Source of the DNA: Sphingomonas insulae
Lineage (GTDB): Bacteria > Pseudomonadota > Alphaproteobacteria > Sphingomonadales > Sphingomonadaceae
Reading direction: 5' to 3'
Length of the DNA: 64,000 bases
Assembly: GCF_010450875.1 (NCBI RefSeq)
Contig: NZ_CP048422.1
Location: 2,949,001-3,013,000 of the forward strand
Made by a program: the position numbers and the translations under genes. Shown here piece by piece: positions 52,064 to 61,957 of the stretch (the first letter of the stretch is position 1; each line of letters begins with the position of its first letter). The notes under the pieces were generated by a model. The model was not told the origin of the DNA. It saw only the letters and a list, made by a program, of their open reading frames with translations, and did not search any database.

Positions 52064-55000
52064 TCAGAACTTGAACTTGATCGCCCCGCGATAGGCCTGG
52101 TTGCGCACGTCCTTGCGCTCGACCGTCGTGTCGGCGCTGACCGACAGTTCGAGCATCCCGGTGGAGTAGGACAGGCCGGCGGCGATTTCGCCCCAGTTCT
52201 GGTCCTGGCTGCTCAACCGGAAACCCGCCGGTGCCGTGCCGCCGAAGAAGTTGGCGGTGAAGACGCCCGGCTGGTCCTTGAAGTCGTGCACGAAATAGGC
52301 CGAGGCGAACGGCTTGAGCGTCTGGCCGCCGGCGATCTGCAGGCCGGCACGCCCCTGCACGCTGTTCAGGTCGTATTTGTCGAAGCGCAGCGCGCCGTTG
52401 CCGCCGGTTTCCAGCGTCGGCGTGAAGCCGATGTGGTTGACCCGGCCGGCGACGCGCGGCCCAACCTGGAAACCACCGACATCGAACATCTGCGCCACGC
52501 CGACTTCCGCCGACACGGCCAGCGCATTGTCGCGGCTGCGCAAGGTCGAGCTGGTGTTGGCGATCGCCACCGTGCGGCGGGTGTTCGCCTGGAAGACGCC
52601 GCCACCGACCTGCGCATCGAGCACCTGTCCGGTCGGGCTCTGCGCCTTGGCGAACAGCGTTCCCTGGAACAGCTCGCCGCGGACGCTCTGCGACACGCCG
52701 CCGGTGGTGCCGTCGAGCTTGGTGTACCCGAAGCCGAAGCCGATCACGCCATTGTCGCCGACCTTCGCCTCGATCCCGCTGACGACGTAGAAGCCGTCGA
52801 AATTGTCGCGGCCGCCGAACGGACGCGCATCGCGCAGGCTGCGGCTGTCGCCATCGACATAGCCGCCGGCGATGAACACCGCGACATTCTCCGGCAGCAC
52901 GCCCTCGCGTACCGTCGTCGAGGTCGTGTCGCTCGCCGTCTGCTGCCCCATCGGCAGGTCGCTCGCCATCAGCGAGGCGAACTGCAACGGCTGGCCCGTC
53001 ATCGTCAGCGTCCCCGATAGCGGCGCGCTGGCATCGATGCCGGCGAGGTGCTGGCGGTAGAAGCGCGACATGTTCTCGGTCGCGACGGTTCCCATGCCGT
53101 ATTTCAGCGGCGTGGTGCGCGGCGCCAGCCCTTCCAGCGTCGACTGGATCGTCGCCGCGTTCTGGAGATCGAGGATGCCGTACAGGCCCGACAGGTTGTT
53201 GTAGTTGCTGGCGCGGTTGCGATCGAGCAACCCGGCGAACGCGGTCTGGATCGGCGTGTTCGCGACTACGCTGGCATAGGTGCCCGCGGCGATGCGCGCC
53301 TGCACCGCATTGGCCGAATAGACGAACTGCGGGGTCAGGATCGCCGACAGCGGGGCCGCCGACTGGAACGTGCCGGTGACGCCGCCCGCGGCGGTCAGGA
53401 TCGTATAGACGTCGTTATAGCGGATCGTGTGGCCGGCCACCGGCGCGAAGCCGACGCGGCCACCGATGTTGGCGATCCCGTCCGTCGTGGTGTTGCGCAC
53501 CACGGCGATGCTGTCCGACGTGCCGTTCGGGCCGACGTCCACCAGGACCGTGCTCGCCGAGGCGAGGATGAGGTTGCCGCCCACCGTCAGCGTGCCGATC
53601 GTGCCGGTCGTCCCCGGTGCGATCATGCCCGACACGTTGGTCAGGAACGGCGCGTTGATGCGGCCCGAACCGGTGATCATGCCGCCGAGGTTCATATAGT
53701 CGCCGCGGCTGTTGATGACGCCGTTGTTGTCGACGACGCCGGTCACCTGCGTGACGCCCATCAGGCTGGTCAGCGATCCGCCGCTGGTCACCGCCAGCTT
53801 CGCCGTGCTGCCCGCGACGGTGAAGCGGTCGATCGTCACCGCGCTGTTCAGCGTGGTGGTGCCAGCCGCCGTCAGCGAGACGTCGTAATAGCGCCCGTTG
53901 GTCTTGGTGACGCGGTTGGGATCGACGTTGTTGGGGACGAAGTTGGTCGCGCCCGGCAGGCCGTTCGTCGGGGTTGCGGCCGGGGTCGGCGTCACCGCCG
54001 CGATCGCATCGCCTGCCTGCGCCGCATTCTCGCCGCCGACCAGCAGCGATGCGTCCGTGCGCGTCGGCTGGCTGGCGTTCTGCACGCCGATGCCGCTGCC
54101 CGCGAACGCCGCATCGTCGGTGGCGTCCGCCGGCGTCGTGCCGGTGCCCGGCACCGGCCGGCCGTTGACGTATTCGATGCCCGTCTTGATGTCGACGCAG
54201 TCGCTCAGCGTCGCGGTGTCGAAGCAGACCTTGCCGAACTTGTTGGCATCGCCCGCGATGCCCGCGCCGGTCTGGGTCGGCACGCCGTTGGCCAGCTGGC
54301 CGTTGACGATCACCTGGTAATTGGGATCGAGCGCCGTCACCCAGCGCGACGCATCGGTCCACAGGCCGTCACCGGCCTTGGTCTGCGCATAGCGATAGGG
54401 GTTGTTGGCGACGACATAGTCCCAGAACAGATAGAGCGGCTGATAGAAGCTCTCGGTCCCGTACGAACCGAACGGTTGCGCCGCGTAGAAGCGGCTGCCG
54501 CCCGACAGCACGCCGATCACCACCTGCTTGGCGAACGCGCGGTCGAGGATCAGCGGACCACCCGAATCGCCGCCGGCGGTCGTGCCCTCGTTGGGCAGCG
54601 CGTCGTCCTTGAACAGGTTGAAATCGTAGGGGCTCTTCGTCGCGGTGCCGCGACGCGGATCGTCCATGTCGAGCTGGTACAGGTTCTGCGGCAGCGTGCC
54701 GTTCGTGCCGAAGATGAAGGCATCGCGGTCGTTGAACGAACCGAGGATGCCGATCGTGTTTTCGGCGATGCGGCGGCGGTAATCCACCGCCAGCGTGTCG
54801 CCGGTGGTCGTCGTCGCGGTGCCGCTGCGGCCGTAGCCGGTGATCGTGACGTGATAGCCGGTGCCGGTCGTGTCGCTGATCGACGCAGGCGCGGGCAAGG
54901 CCGAGAACAGCAGCGCCCAGGTCGGCACGTTGGCCGCCGGCGTGTCGAGCGTCGCGATCGCGATGTCGGCCTGGATGAAGTTCTGCGACAGACCGAGCTT

Positions 55001-55690
55001 CAGCGAGTCCGCGTTATAGACGACCTGGTTGACGTTATACAGGAAGTTGGCGGTGCTGGTCTTGAACTGGTTGGCGTTTACCGCGCCGGTCGAGGTGGTC
55101 GGCAGGAACCAGTCGCGCACCGCGGGAAGGTTGTTCGCCTGGAAACCGAAGGCGATCGGGATGCCGCCGCCCGCCGAACCATATTGCCATGGGTCCTGCG
55201 CGCCGTCGCCCGCCGCATTCTCGTTCACGCAATGCGCGGCGAAGATCACCGTGCGCGGGTTGATGAGCGTGCCGGTGCAGATGCCGAGGCCGTTGCCATA
55301 GGCGATCGTCATGTTGCCGACGCCGTTGACGCTGGTGCCGAGGTCGAGCGAGGTCGTCGACGTGCCCGGCTGGCGGATCACGATGTTCGGCTCGTTCTCC
55401 AGCGACGACAGCGGCAGCGCGCGGTTCTGCGCGATCTTCGCATCGATATCGGCCAGCGATCCCAGCGTCACGCCCTGCGCGATGTTGTCGGCGAACACGG
55501 GACGCTCGGACTGAGAGATCGTGTCGAGGCCGGAGATCGAGAGGCGCGGGCCGCTCTGCGCGATATTCTCAACGTCGGCCGGCCTGCTTTGCGCCTGCGC
55601 GAGCGTCGGCAATGCGATAAGTGCGGTGGATGCGAGAAGCGCGCGGCGCGCGGCGCCACGGATTACGGTATCGGCCATCTGTGTCTTCAA
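52064..55690 (-). CDS. Autotransporter with trypsin-like serine protease passenger
   Basis: A 1208-residue secreted protein. The signal peptide ends LAQAQ at about 34. The passenger is an S1 protease with a full catalytic triad: His153 (IFAAHCV), Asp242 (ADIAIATLD) and Ser376 (GGDSGGPL). A long beta-helix/spacer follows (about 520-900, with repeated G-rich PATR-like strands). A C-terminal beta-barrel of about 280 residues ends with the terminal aromatic signature KFKF. Two possible starts, ATG 55690 and ATG 55678. It is released or displayed at the cell surface. Confidence 0.92.
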   Translation of the reverse strand: MKTQMADTVIRGAARRALLASTALIALPTLAQAQSRPADVENIAQSGPRLSISGLDTISQSERPVFADNIAQGVTLGSLADIDAKIAQNRALPLSSLENEPNIVIRQPGTSTTSLDLGTSVNGVGNMTIAYGNGLGICTGTLINPRTVIFAAHCVNENAAGDGAQDPWQYGSAGGGIPIAFGFQANNLPAVRDWFLPTTSTGAVNANQFKTSTANFLYNVNQVVYNADSLKLGLSQNFIQADIAIATLDTPAANVPTWALLFSALPAPASISDTTGTGYHVTITGYGRSGTATTTTGDTLAVDYRRRIAENTIGILGSFNDRDAFIFGTNGTLPQNLYQLDMDDPRRGTATKSPYDFNLFKDDALPNEGTTAGGDSGGPLILDRAFAKQVVIGVLSGGSRFYAAQPFGSYGTESFYQPLYLFWDYVVANNPYRYAQTKAGDGLWTDASRWVTALDPNYQVIVNGQLANGVPTQTGAGIAGDANKFGKVCFDTATLSDCVDIKTGIEYVNGRPVPGTGTTPADATDDAAFAGSGIGVQNASQPTRTDASLLVGGENAAQAGDAIAAVTPTPAATPTNGLPGATNFVPNNVDPNRVTKTNGRYYDVSLTAAGTTTLNSAVTIDRFTVAGSTAKLAVTSGGSLTSLMGVTQVTGVVDNNGVINSRGDYMNLGGMITGSGRINAPFLTNVSGMIAPGTTGTIGTLTVGGNLILASASTVLVDVGPNGTSDSIAVVRNTTTDGIANIGGRVGFAPVAGHTIRYNDVYTILTAAGGVTGTFQSAAPLSAILTPQFVYSANAVQARIAAGTYASVVANTPIQTAFAGLLDRNRASNYNNLSGLYGILDLQNAATIQSTLEGLAPRTTPLKYGMGTVATENMSRFYRQHLAGIDASAPLSGTLTMTGQPLQFASLMASDLPMGQQTASDTTSTTVREGVLPENVAVFIAGGYVDGDSRSLRDARPFGGRDNFDGFYVVSGIEAKVGDNGVIGFGFGYTKLDGTTGGVSQSVRGELFQGTLFAKAQSPTGQVLDAQVGGGVFQANTRRTVAIANTSSTLRSRDNALAVSAEVGVAQMFDVGGFQVGPRVAGRVNHIGFTPTLETGGNGALRFDKYDLNSVQGRAGLQIAGGQTLKPFASAYFVHDFKDQPGVFTANFFGGTAPAGFRLSSQDQNWGEIAAGLSYSTGMLELSVSADTTVERKDVRNQAYRGAIKFKF

Positions 55691-56073
55691 CCCCTGTTAA
55701 TCCGCCGCTTCTCCCAAGCGGCTTATCGGACGGTCGGGAGCGTATCGGGGCGATGATCCGAGTCAAGTGAAGAAGGTCGGGGCAACCCGAACACCCCGGA
55801 AACCGCCACGTGTGTTGAGGGAATGCAACACATCGGAACGGCAGCGCAACGAGCGACGCCCTTGACTTTTGCCGCAGCGCAGCGCACATGCCGGGCAATC
55901 GAGGCGTCATGCAGCGTGAACGGGTTGGCTTTCGGCCGCCCGCGGCTCCGCCTCGGTCGTTAGCGCAAGGCTTCCCTTTTCACGCGGGGTGTCGGTTTCC
56001 CCCGCCGCACCGGCGTGCCGTTCCTGTTTGGTCCGGCGCGCGGGCAAGGCCGTTTTTCAAGGTTTACACTGTC

Positions 56074-57453
56074 ATGTCATTCGCCAACCTCGGCCTCGCC
56101 GAGCCCCTCGTCCGTGCGCTCGAAGCCAAGGGCTACACCAATCCCACCCCGATCCAGGCGCAGTCGATCCCGATCCTGCTCGAAGGCGGCGACCTGCTGG
56201 GCATCGCGCAGACCGGCACCGGCAAGACCGCCGCATTCGTGCTGCCGTCGATCCAGCGCCTGACCGCCGCGCAGAAGCGCGTCCTGCCGACGCATTGCCG
56301 CATGCTCGTCCTTGCCCCGACGCGCGAACTCGCCAGCCAGATCGCCGACAATGCGCGCGGCTATGGCCAGTTCAGCAAGCTGTCGGTCGCGACCGTGTTC
56401 GGCGGCACCAGCATCAACAAGAACCGCCAGGACCTCAGCCGCGGCGTCGACATCCTCGTCGCCACGCCGGGCCGCCTGATCGACCTCGTCGAACAGGGCA
56501 TGTGCAACCTGTCGATGATCGAGATCCTGGTGCTCGACGAAGCCGACCAGATGATGGACCTGGGCTTCATCCACGCGCTCAAGAAGATCGTGCGGATGAT
56601 CCCGCGCAAGCGCCAGACCCTGTTCTTCTCGGCGACCATGCCGACCGCGATCCGCGAACTGGCCAATCAGTTCCTGCATGAGCCCAAGACGGTGTCGGTC
56701 GTTCCCGCATCCACCACCGCAGAACGCGTCGACCAGTACGTCACCTTCGTCAACCAGTCCGAAAAGCAGGCGCTGCTGACGATCGTGCTACAGGATCCGA
56801 CGATCAATCGCGCACTCGTGTTCACCCGCACCAAGCACGGCGCCGACCGCGTCGTGAAGCTGCTGGCGGGCAACGGCATCGCGGCGAACGCGATCCACGG
56901 CAACAAGAGCCAGGGCCAGCGCGAGCGCGCGCTGGGCGAATTCAAGGACGGCAAGACCAAGGTGCTGGTCGCGACCGACATCGCGGCGCGTGGCATCGAC
57001 GTGTCGGGCGTCAGCCACGTCATCAACTTCGAACTGCCCAATGTCGCCGAGCAATACGTCCACCGTATCGGACGGACGGCACGCGCGGGCGCAAGCGGCA
57101 TCGCCGTCGCCTTCTGCGCGGACGACGAGCGTCCGTACCTGAAGGATATCGAGAAGCTGACCCGCCAGAAGGTCGCGGTGCAGCCGTTGCCCGACAATTT
57201 CCAGGGCCTGTCGAACGAGATCAAGGCGACCCGCGTCAAGGCGATCGGTGCCGATCCCGCACCGCGTGCCGATCTGCCGCGCGGCCAGCGCCAGCCGGCA
57301 CGCCCCCGTGCCACGCACGCGCCGACCGCCACGCGCAACTACGCCAATGCCAGCCGTGGCGGCCAGCGCGGCGGTGGCGGCGGCGGCGGCGGCGGTCGCG
57401 GCCGCTCGGGCGGCGGCGGTGGTCGCGGCCAGGGTGCCGGCGCCTCGCGCTAA
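56074..57453 (+). CDS. DEAD-box ATP-dependent RNA helicase
   Basis: A 459-residue helicase from ATG 56074. It has motif Q (PTPIQAQSIP), AQTGTGKT, PTRELA, DEAD (VLDEADQM), SAT, RGIDV and HRIGRTAR. The C-terminal tail is glycine/arginine-rich (about 425-459), favouring RNA binding as in cold-shock helicases. The frame is open upstream to 55888 but that part is unrelated. It ends at a strong intrinsic terminator. Confidence 0.95.
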   Translation: MSFANLGLAEPLVRALEAKGYTNPTPIQAQSIPILLEGGDLLGIAQTGTGKTAAFVLPSIQRLTAAQKRVLPTHCRMLVLAPTRELASQIADNARGYGQFSKLSVATVFGGTSINKNRQDLSRGVDILVATPGRLIDLVEQGMCNLSMIEILVLDEADQMMDLGFIHALKKIVRMIPRKRQTLFFSATMPTAIRELANQFLHEPKTVSVVPASTTAERVDQYVTFVNQSEKQALLTIVLQDPTINRALVFTRTKHGADRVVKLLAGNGIAANAIHGNKSQGQRERALGEFKDGKTKVLVATDIAARGIDVSGVSHVINFELPNVAEQYVHRIGRTARAGASGIAVAFCADDERPYLKDIEKLTRQKVAVQPLPDNFQGLSNEIKATRVKAIGADPAPRADLPRGQRQPARPRATHAPTATRNYANASRGGQRGGGGGGGGGRGRSGGGGGRGQGAGASR

Positions 57454-57477
57454 ACCCGTCGGCGACGATCGACAGCA

Positions 57478-57510
57478 ACGGCCCGGCGAGCATTCCTCGC
57501 CGGGCCGTTT
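57478..57510 (+). terminator. Intrinsic terminator of the helicase gene
   Basis: ACGGCCCGGCGAG-CATTC-CTCGCCGGGCCGT, a perfect 13-pair stem followed by TTG, 24 bases after the helicase stop. Confidence 0.82.
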
Positions 57511-57569
57511 GCATTGTGGCTGGCAACTCCCCCGGTGCTGACGCATTGTTTGCCCGAAGGAGAGACAAC

Positions 57570-57836
57570 ATGGACGTGTCCACCACTCCCGTCGCCGAAC
57601 GGATCGCCCGGGTGCTCGCCGGTCAGCGGATCAGCGCGAACGCGGGCGGCGACACCGAAAGCGCCGGCGATCAGGTGGACAGCGCCTGGCGCGACTATCT
57701 GCCCGACGCGCTTGCGGTCCTGCGCACGCTTCGCGAACCCGATCGCAGGATGGCGGCCGCCGGCGACCCCGCGATCTGGGAACGCATGGTGCTGGCCGCG
57801 ATCGAGGAATCCAAGCCGGAACGCGTGGTGCTGTAA
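57570..57836 (+). CDS. Small hypothetical protein, 88 residues
   Basis: ATG 57570 has AAGGAGAG at ideal distance. The product is helical and acidic (PVAERIARVLAGQRISA...DYLPDALAVLRTLREPD) and carries no signal or membrane segment. I do not recognise the family. It stands alone after the helicase terminator. Confidence 0.7.
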   Translation: MDVSTTPVAERIARVLAGQRISANAGGDTESAGDQVDSAWRDYLPDALAVLRTLREPDRRMAAAGDPAIWERMVLAAIEESKPERVVL

Positions 57837-57969
57837 CGGCTGGAGGGGTTCGCGAGGCCGCGGCACATCCCGTCACGCCGGACGTGGTCCGGGGTCGACC
57901 GAACCGCAGGCGAGTGTCAGCGCCTCGCACCGTCTGCCTCGCCGCCGAGTGCTCCCGGAACAGGTCGTA

Positions 57970-58141
57970 TCGACATTCAACTGCGAAGGCGGCATTTGGA
58001 CCAGCTTGCTTCCCCGGCGGAGGCCGGGGGCCCAGTTGGGAAAGCAGCTGTAACGCTGGAATGCGCCCTACCACCAGCCCGCCCCAACTGGGCCCCGGCC
58101 TCCGCCGGGGAGGGATAAGGCTGAATGTCGAAACACCCTGG
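57970..58141. repeat. Palindromic repeat with inverted core, copy 2
   Basis: Same outer flanks and CCCCGGC-rich arms as 41743-41913, with the 52-base core in the opposite direction. It accounts for most of the otherwise gene-free 340 bases between 57837 and 58175. Confidence 0.8.
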
Positions 58142-58175
58142 TCCGGGGTGACGGAAGGATCGCAGAGTGTGCGGC

Positions 58176-58859
58176 CTACCCCTCGCCGTCCGCGACCACG
58201 CTCAACCACTCCTCCACCGGCGCACGCTCGCTTCGCAGGGCATTCGCCGGCGCTTGCGTATCCTCCACCCCGATCGCCACGCCGCAGAACAGCATCCGCC
58301 CTTCCGGCAGTTCGAGGAGCCGGCCGATCGTATCCGGATACAGCGCCCAGCATTCCTGCGGACACGTCGCCAGCCCGGCATCCACCGCCAGCAGCATCAA
58401 CGTTTGCAGGTACATGCCGAGGTCCGACCATTGCGGCGGCCCCATCCCCCGGTCGACCGAACAGAAATAGGCCGCCGGCGCGCCGAAGAAGCGGAAATTC
58501 TCCGCGAACCACCGCCGCCGCGCCTGTCGATCCGCACGCGGGATGCCGAGCCGTGCGTAGAGCGCCTCCCCGACGTCGGACCGCCGGGCACTATACGGCT
58601 CCCCCAGCCCGTCCGGATAGACGGCATATTCGGCGATTTCGACGTCGCCACGCAGCAGCTTGCCCGCCATTGCCGCCTTCAGCCGCACCATCGCCCCGCC
58701 CGCGACGATATGCACGTGCCACGGCTGGAGGTTGCCACCCGACGGCGCCCGTGCCGCCGCCCTTGCAAGCTCGCGGAGCATGTCCACCGCCACCGGCGTA
58801 TCAACGAACCCGCGCACCGATCGCCGCGCCGCCACCGCTTCTGCTACCTGCATGCCCAT
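58176..58859 (-). CDS. Nitroreductase-family flavoprotein
   Basis: A 227-residue FMN oxidoreductase. The N-terminal FMN-binding RRSVRGF and PSGGNLQPWHVHIV segments are clear. The late GLATCPQECWALYPD and PEGRMLFCGVAIG match the fold. The substrate is undetermined. It is divergent from the thiolase, 68 bases apart. Confidence 0.88.
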   Translation of the reverse strand: MGMQVAEAVAARRSVRGFVDTPVAVDMLRELARAAARAPSGGNLQPWHVHIVAGGAMVRLKAAMAGKLLRGDVEIAEYAVYPDGLGEPYSARRSDVGEALYARLGIPRADRQARRRWFAENFRFFGAPAAYFCSVDRGMGPPQWSDLGMYLQTLMLLAVDAGLATCPQECWALYPDTIGRLLELPEGRMLFCGVAIGVEDTQAPANALRSERAPVEEWLSVVADGEG

Positions 58860-58927
58860 CCCCTTGCGCTTCGCCCCGGATTAAGCGACACCGTCGCGAC
58901 AATAACAAGAGTTATGGAGAGCGCAGG

Positions 58928-60097
58928 ATGGCGGAAGCCTATATCGTCGAGGCGGTGCGCACCGCCGGCGGGCGGCGCGGCGGGCGGCTTGCCGGCTGGC
59001 ACCCGGCAGACATGGCGGGCGAGGTGCTCGACGCGATCGTGACGCGCAGCGGCATCGATCCCGCCGCGGTCGAGGATGTCATCATGGGCTGCGTCAGCCA
59101 AGGCGGCGAACAGGGCTTTCAGGTCGGGCGCGGCGCCGTCCTCGCATCGACGCTGCCGACCAGCGTTCCCGCGGTCACCATTGACCGCCAGTGCGGTTCT
59201 TCGCAACAGGCGATCCAGTTCGCCGCGCAGGCGGTGATGAGCGGCACGCAGGACGTCGTCATCGCCGCCGGCGTCGAGAGCATGAGCCGCGTGCCGATGG
59301 GATCGACCGGCGCGCTGTTCGCCAAGGCCGGCCTCGGCAAGGCGAAGAGCCCGCGGCAGGAGGCGCGCTTTCCCGACGTGCAGTTCAGCCAGTTCATGGG
59401 TGCCGAGATGATCGCGCGCAAATACGGCTTCGATCGCGCGGCGCTGGACGCCTATGCGCTGGAAAGCCACCGCCGCGCCGCCGCCGCGACGGAGCGCGGC
59501 GACTTCGCCGACGAGATCGTGCCGCTGGAGGTCGAGACGCCCGACGGCACGATCCGTCACGACCGCGACGAGGGCATCCGCTACGACGCCAGCGCCGAGA
59601 CGATCGGCGCGGTGAAGCTGTTGCAGGAGGGCGGCACGATCACCGCCGCCAACGCCAGCCAGATCTGCGACGGGTCGAGCGCGGTGCTGGTGGTGAGCGA
59701 GGCGGCGCTGAAGGCGCATGGCCTCACGCCGCTGGCGCGAGTCCACAATCTGACGGTCACCGGTGGCGATCCCGTCATCATGCTCGAAGAACCGCTGTTC
59801 GCCACCGACAAGGCGCTGCGCCGTGCGGGAATGCGGATCGAGGACATCGACCTGTACGAGGTGAACGAGGCGTTCGCGCCGGTGCCGCTCGCCTGGCTGC
59901 GCCATGTCGGCGGCGATCCCGCGCGGCTCAACGTCAACGGCGGTGCGATCGCGCTCGGCCATCCGCTGGGCGCAAGCGGGACGAAGCTGATGGCGACATT
60001 GATCCATGCGCTGCACGCGCGCGGCGGCCGCTACGGCCTCCAGACGATGTGCGAGGGCGGTGGCATCGCCAACGTCACGATCGTCGAACGGCTATAG
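58928..60097 (+). CDS. Acetyl-CoA acyltransferase (thiolase)
   Basis: A 389-residue thiolase. The nucleophile Cys89 is in DRQCGSSQQ, and the GHPLGASG motif carries the His. The second catalytic Cys is in TMCEGGG. The start ATG 58928 follows GCGCAGG. Twelve bases later comes an SDR, so beta-keto and hydroxy steps are probably run together. The chain-length preference is not evident. Confidence 0.94.
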   Translation: MAEAYIVEAVRTAGGRRGGRLAGWHPADMAGEVLDAIVTRSGIDPAAVEDVIMGCVSQGGEQGFQVGRGAVLASTLPTSVPAVTIDRQCGSSQQAIQFAAQAVMSGTQDVVIAAGVESMSRVPMGSTGALFAKAGLGKAKSPRQEARFPDVQFSQFMGAEMIARKYGFDRAALDAYALESHRRAAAATERGDFADEIVPLEVETPDGTIRHDRDEGIRYDASAETIGAVKLLQEGGTITAANASQICDGSSAVLVVSEAALKAHGLTPLARVHNLTVTGGDPVIMLEEPLFATDKALRRAGMRIEDIDLYEVNEAFAPVPLAWLRHVGGDPARLNVNGGAIALGHPLGASGTKLMATLIHALHARGGRYGLQTMCEGGGIANVTIVERL

Positions 60098-60108
60098 GGG
60101 ACACGACC

Positions 60109-60891
60109 ATGCACATCACCGACACCACCGCCGCCGTCGTCACCGGCGGCGCATCGGGCCTCGGCGCCGCCACCGCACGTGCGCTCGCCGCGAAGGGTGC
60201 GAAGGTCGCGATCTTCGACCTGCAACGCGAGAAGGGCGAGGCGCTGGCGACCGAGATCGGCGGCGTGTTCTGCGAGGTGAACGTCACCAGCGACGACAGC
60301 GTCGATGCCGGCTTTGCGAAGGCCCGCGCCGCGCACGGCCAGGAATCGATGCTGGTGTGCTGCGCCGGCACCGGCAATGCGGTGAAGACCGCCAGCCGGT
60401 CGAAGGAAGACGGCAGCATCAAGCATTTCCCGCTCGCCGCGTTCGACTGGCTCCTCCAGATCAACCTCGTCGGCACCTTCCGCTGCGTCGCCAAATCCGC
60501 CGCCGGCATGCTGACGCTGACGCCGGGCGAACACGGCGAGCGCGGCGCGATCGTGATGACCGCCAGCGTCGCCGCGGAGGACGGCCAGATCGGCCAGGCC
60601 GCCTATGCCGCATCGAAGGGCGGCGTGGTCGGCATGACCCTGCCGATCGCACGCGACCTGATGGGCGAGGGTATCCGGGTGAACACGATCCTGCCCGGCA
60701 TCTTCGACACGCCGCTGCTGCAGGGCGCGCCGCAACCGGTGAAGGACGCGCTCGCCGCCAGCGTACCGTTTCCCAAGCGGCTCGGCGACCCGGCCGAATA
60801 TGCCCAGCTGGCGCTGACGCTGATCGAAAACGGCTATTTCAACGGCGAGGACATCCGCCTCGACGGCGGCATTCGCATGGCGCCGCGGTAG
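60109..60891 (+). CDS. Short-chain dehydrogenase (3-hydroxyacyl-CoA dehydrogenase type)
   Basis: A 260-residue SDR with VTGGASGLGAATA, an Asp after the second strand (IFDLQ, NAD preference), Ser in TASVAAEDGQIGQAAYAASKGG, and the C-terminal GEDIRLDGGIRM. The blocks match the type II 3-hydroxyacyl-CoA dehydrogenases. It follows the thiolase and precedes a REP element. Confidence 0.88.
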   Translation: MHITDTTAAVVTGGASGLGAATARALAAKGAKVAIFDLQREKGEALATEIGGVFCEVNVTSDDSVDAGFAKARAAHGQESMLVCCAGTGNAVKTASRSKEDGSIKHFPLAAFDWLLQINLVGTFRCVAKSAAGMLTLTPGEHGERGAIVMTASVAAEDGQIGQAAYAASKGGVVGMTLPIARDLMGEGIRVNTILPGIFDTPLLQGAPQPVKDALAASVPFPKRLGDPAEYAQLALTLIENGYFNGEDIRLDGGIRMAPR

Positions 60892-60920
60892 GATCTGCAG
60901 GACAGCCCTTTCCGACATCC

Positions 60921-61022
60921 CTTCGTCATTCCCGCGCAGGCGGGAATCCATAAACGCCGACATTGGCGATCCCTCGTCGACGGTAGCGCCTATGGATTCC
61001 CGCCTTCGCGGGAATGACGAAG
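60921..61022. repeat. REP-type palindromic element
   Basis: CTTCGTCATTCCCGCGCAGGCGGGAATCCA and TGGATTCCCGCCTTCGCGGGAATGACGAAG are the arms, with about 40 bases between. Homologous in arms to 47870-47963. Located between convergent SDR and hydratase genes. Confidence 0.85.
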
Positions 61023-61059
61023 GTTGGTCTTCCCCATCGTCATGCGACGCCCCCGGCAA

Positions 61060-61839
61060 TCAATCCACGAACACCGCCGGCCGCTTCGCCATGTTCGCGG
61101 CGACCGCCTCCATCATGTTGGGCTTGCCGATCACCTTCAGCTGTTCCTCGGTTTCCGCCTTCAGCATCGTGAGCGGATCGGCGTCGTGCGCCATGTTGAG
61201 CAACCGCTTCGCGCCGCGGATCGCGTGCGGCGACCGCGCCGCGATGGTCCGCGCCAGCGCCAGCGCCTCGGCCAGCGGATCGTCCGCCAGCCGCGTCACG
61301 AACCCCTGCGCCAGCGCCTCCGCCGCGTCGAATTCGCGCGCGGTATAGACCAGCTCGCGCAGCACATCGTCGCGCACCAGCCCGCGCCAGATCGGAAAGC
61401 CCGCCATGTCCGGCACCAGCCCCCAGTGCGTCTCGCGGATCGCAAAGCGGGTGGCCGGCGCGGCGATGCGGATGTCGGCGCCCGACATGATCTGGAACCC
61501 GCCGCCGAACGCGACGCCATGCACCGCGGCGATCACCGGCATCGGCAATTGCCGCCAGCCCCAGGTGACGTGCTGCGGCAATATGCTGCCCTGGGCGTTG
61601 CGTTCGTGCGAGGTGCCCGATCCGCCGCGCGCCATGCTCTCCATGTCGAGCCCGGCGCAAAAGCCGCGCCCCTCGCCGGACAGCACGACGCAGCGAATGT
61701 CGGTGCGGTCGGCCAGCGCATCGATCGTCGCACCGATCCCCTCGAACATCGCCGGGTCGATCGCGTTCATCTTGTCAGGCCGGGCGAGGCGGACGTCGGC
61801 GATCCCCTCCTGGACGCTGAGCGTGACGCGGTCGTTCAT
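61060..61839 (-). CDS. Crotonase/enoyl-CoA hydratase-family protein
   Basis: A 259-residue crotonase-fold enzyme. It has the oxyanion segments GRGFCAGLDM (about 57-66) and VHGVAFGGGFQIMSGADIR (about 107-125). The catalytic-region glutamate of hydratases in the fold is replaced in this group (FAIRETHWGLVPD), so an isomerase- or hydrolase-like reaction is also possible. Divergent from the thioesterase genes. Confidence 0.88.
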   Translation of the reverse strand: MNDRVTLSVQEGIADVRLARPDKMNAIDPAMFEGIGATIDALADRTDIRCVVLSGEGRGFCAGLDMESMARGGSGTSHERNAQGSILPQHVTWGWRQLPMPVIAAVHGVAFGGGFQIMSGADIRIAAPATRFAIRETHWGLVPDMAGFPIWRGLVRDDVLRELVYTAREFDAAEALAQGFVTRLADDPLAEALALARTIAARSPHAIRGAKRLLNMAHDADPLTMLKAETEEQLKVIGKPNMMEAVAANMAKRPAVFVD

Positions 61840-61957
61840 GTCTCTCTCCTTTTGCCCGCTACGCTAGGGGGCCGTTCGGCAATGCGCCATCGCGGATTTC
61901 GCGCGCGCGCCGGACGCCTGCGTTGCGCTGCCATCGTCACCGTGTAGAGGAACGCGC

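Noticed and set aside
53048..55756. A 902-codon plus-strand open frame opposite the autotransporter gene
   Set aside because: It is antisense to a gene with a full protease triad and barrel, has Arg/His/Ala-rich low-complexity content and no family motif. Long antisense frames are common at high GC.
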